Source of the DNA: Camarhynchus parvulus
Taxonomy: Eukaryota; Chordata; Aves; Passeriformes; Thraupidae
Reading direction: 5' to 3'
NCBI RefSeq assembly: GCF_901933205.1
Contig: NC_044572.1
Coordinates: forward strand, 34,441,501-34,505,500
Length of the DNA stretch: 64,000 nucleotides
Shown here: positions 63,822-64,000 of the stretch, piece by piece
How positions within the stretch are numbered: position 1 is the first letter of the stretch
Layout: every line of letters starts with the position of its first letter
Program-made: the position numbers and the translations under genes
The notes under the pieces: model-generated
Seen by the model: only the letters and a program-made list of their open reading frames with translations
What the model was told of the DNA's origin: nothing
The model's database searches: none

Positions 63822-63931
63822 GGATCTAATTCTGCAAGGTGCCATGTCAATCAAAAGTAGGACCAATCTTAATTCCCATTGAGGTCAATGGTTGCTTAGG
63901 GTACTCAGGGACTGGTGTCATTGGGCACCTT
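63822..63931. repeat. Ancient sauropsid palindromic repeat
   Basis: 'ctaattctgcaaggtgccat', 'aattcccattgaggtcaatg' and 'gttgcttagggtactcaggg' with a closing 'attgggcacct' follow an old repeat built as 'ctgcaaggtgctgagcaccc...cccattgacttcaatggg...gggtgctcagcacct'. The inverted arms are still visible (GCAAGGTGCC at the left, GGGCACCT at the right). Confidence 0.62.
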
Positions 63932-64000
63932 TTCTCCAAAGTTTAGTAAAACTGCTGAAATGAAACTTAATTCTTCATTAGGTCAAACTGTAACAAGTTC

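Larger units (their letters stand above)
61231..64000 (+). other. Probable intron 2 (right part)
   Basis: No exon or RNA gene is supported. This segment holds two ancient palindromic repeats and two enhancer-like blocks (listed separately). Minus-strand frames at 62.86-63.36 kb have no recognisable motif. Confidence 0.45.

Overview
The window reads as songbird (passerine) nuclear DNA, AT-rich and almost free of protein-coding sequence. Three things point to a bird. Two long 3' ends of the avian CR1 LINE (about 35.9-36.3 kb and 60.98-61.23 kb) and one short CR1 tail (2.85 kb) are present. At 4.1 kb lies a tRNA-Ile-derived SINE fused to a CR1-like tail, the architecture described for passerine TguSINE1. 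Next to it is an avian interspersed repeat with internal tandem units. Several very old sauropsid-type palindromic repeats are also scattered through the window. No bacterial, viral or CRISPR-like system is present. Essentially all open reading frames are chance frames; the longest ones come from a CTTT microsatellite and from a GC-rich CpG island.

Layout: 1-40.7 kb is a gene-poor tract with repeats, a roughly 620-bp CTTT/CT microsatellite (8.15-8.77 kb), and two stretches that look like candidate conserved regulatory elements (18.7-19.0 and 29.96-30.15 kb). A small CpG-rich island at 40.74-41.2 kb has a consensus splice donor and, downstream, an acceptor and a polyadenylation signal. It may be the start of a short non-coding transcript. 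From 41.5 to 53.6 kb the sequence is again gene-poor.

The most informative part is the large CpG island at 53.6-55.1 kb. It contains a compact promoter-like module: an E-box overlapping a perfect palindromic CRE, an ATF4/CEBP-like site, a TATA-like element and an initiator-like sequence in register. A strong splice donor (54,273/54,274) follows, with a MEF2-like site just beyond it. About 950 bp downstream is a textbook acceptor, an 87-nt putative exon and a second strong donor (55,306/55,307). I read this as the 5' end of a plus-strand gene whose coding exons lie beyond the right edge. The remaining 8.7 kb would be its intron, with repeats and several enhancer-like stretches. I cannot name the gene: no recognisable protein sequence is encoded in the window.

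All positions of regulatory sites, splice sites and repeat ends were read by eye. Repeat family names come from remembered sequence patterns, and no database search was run.
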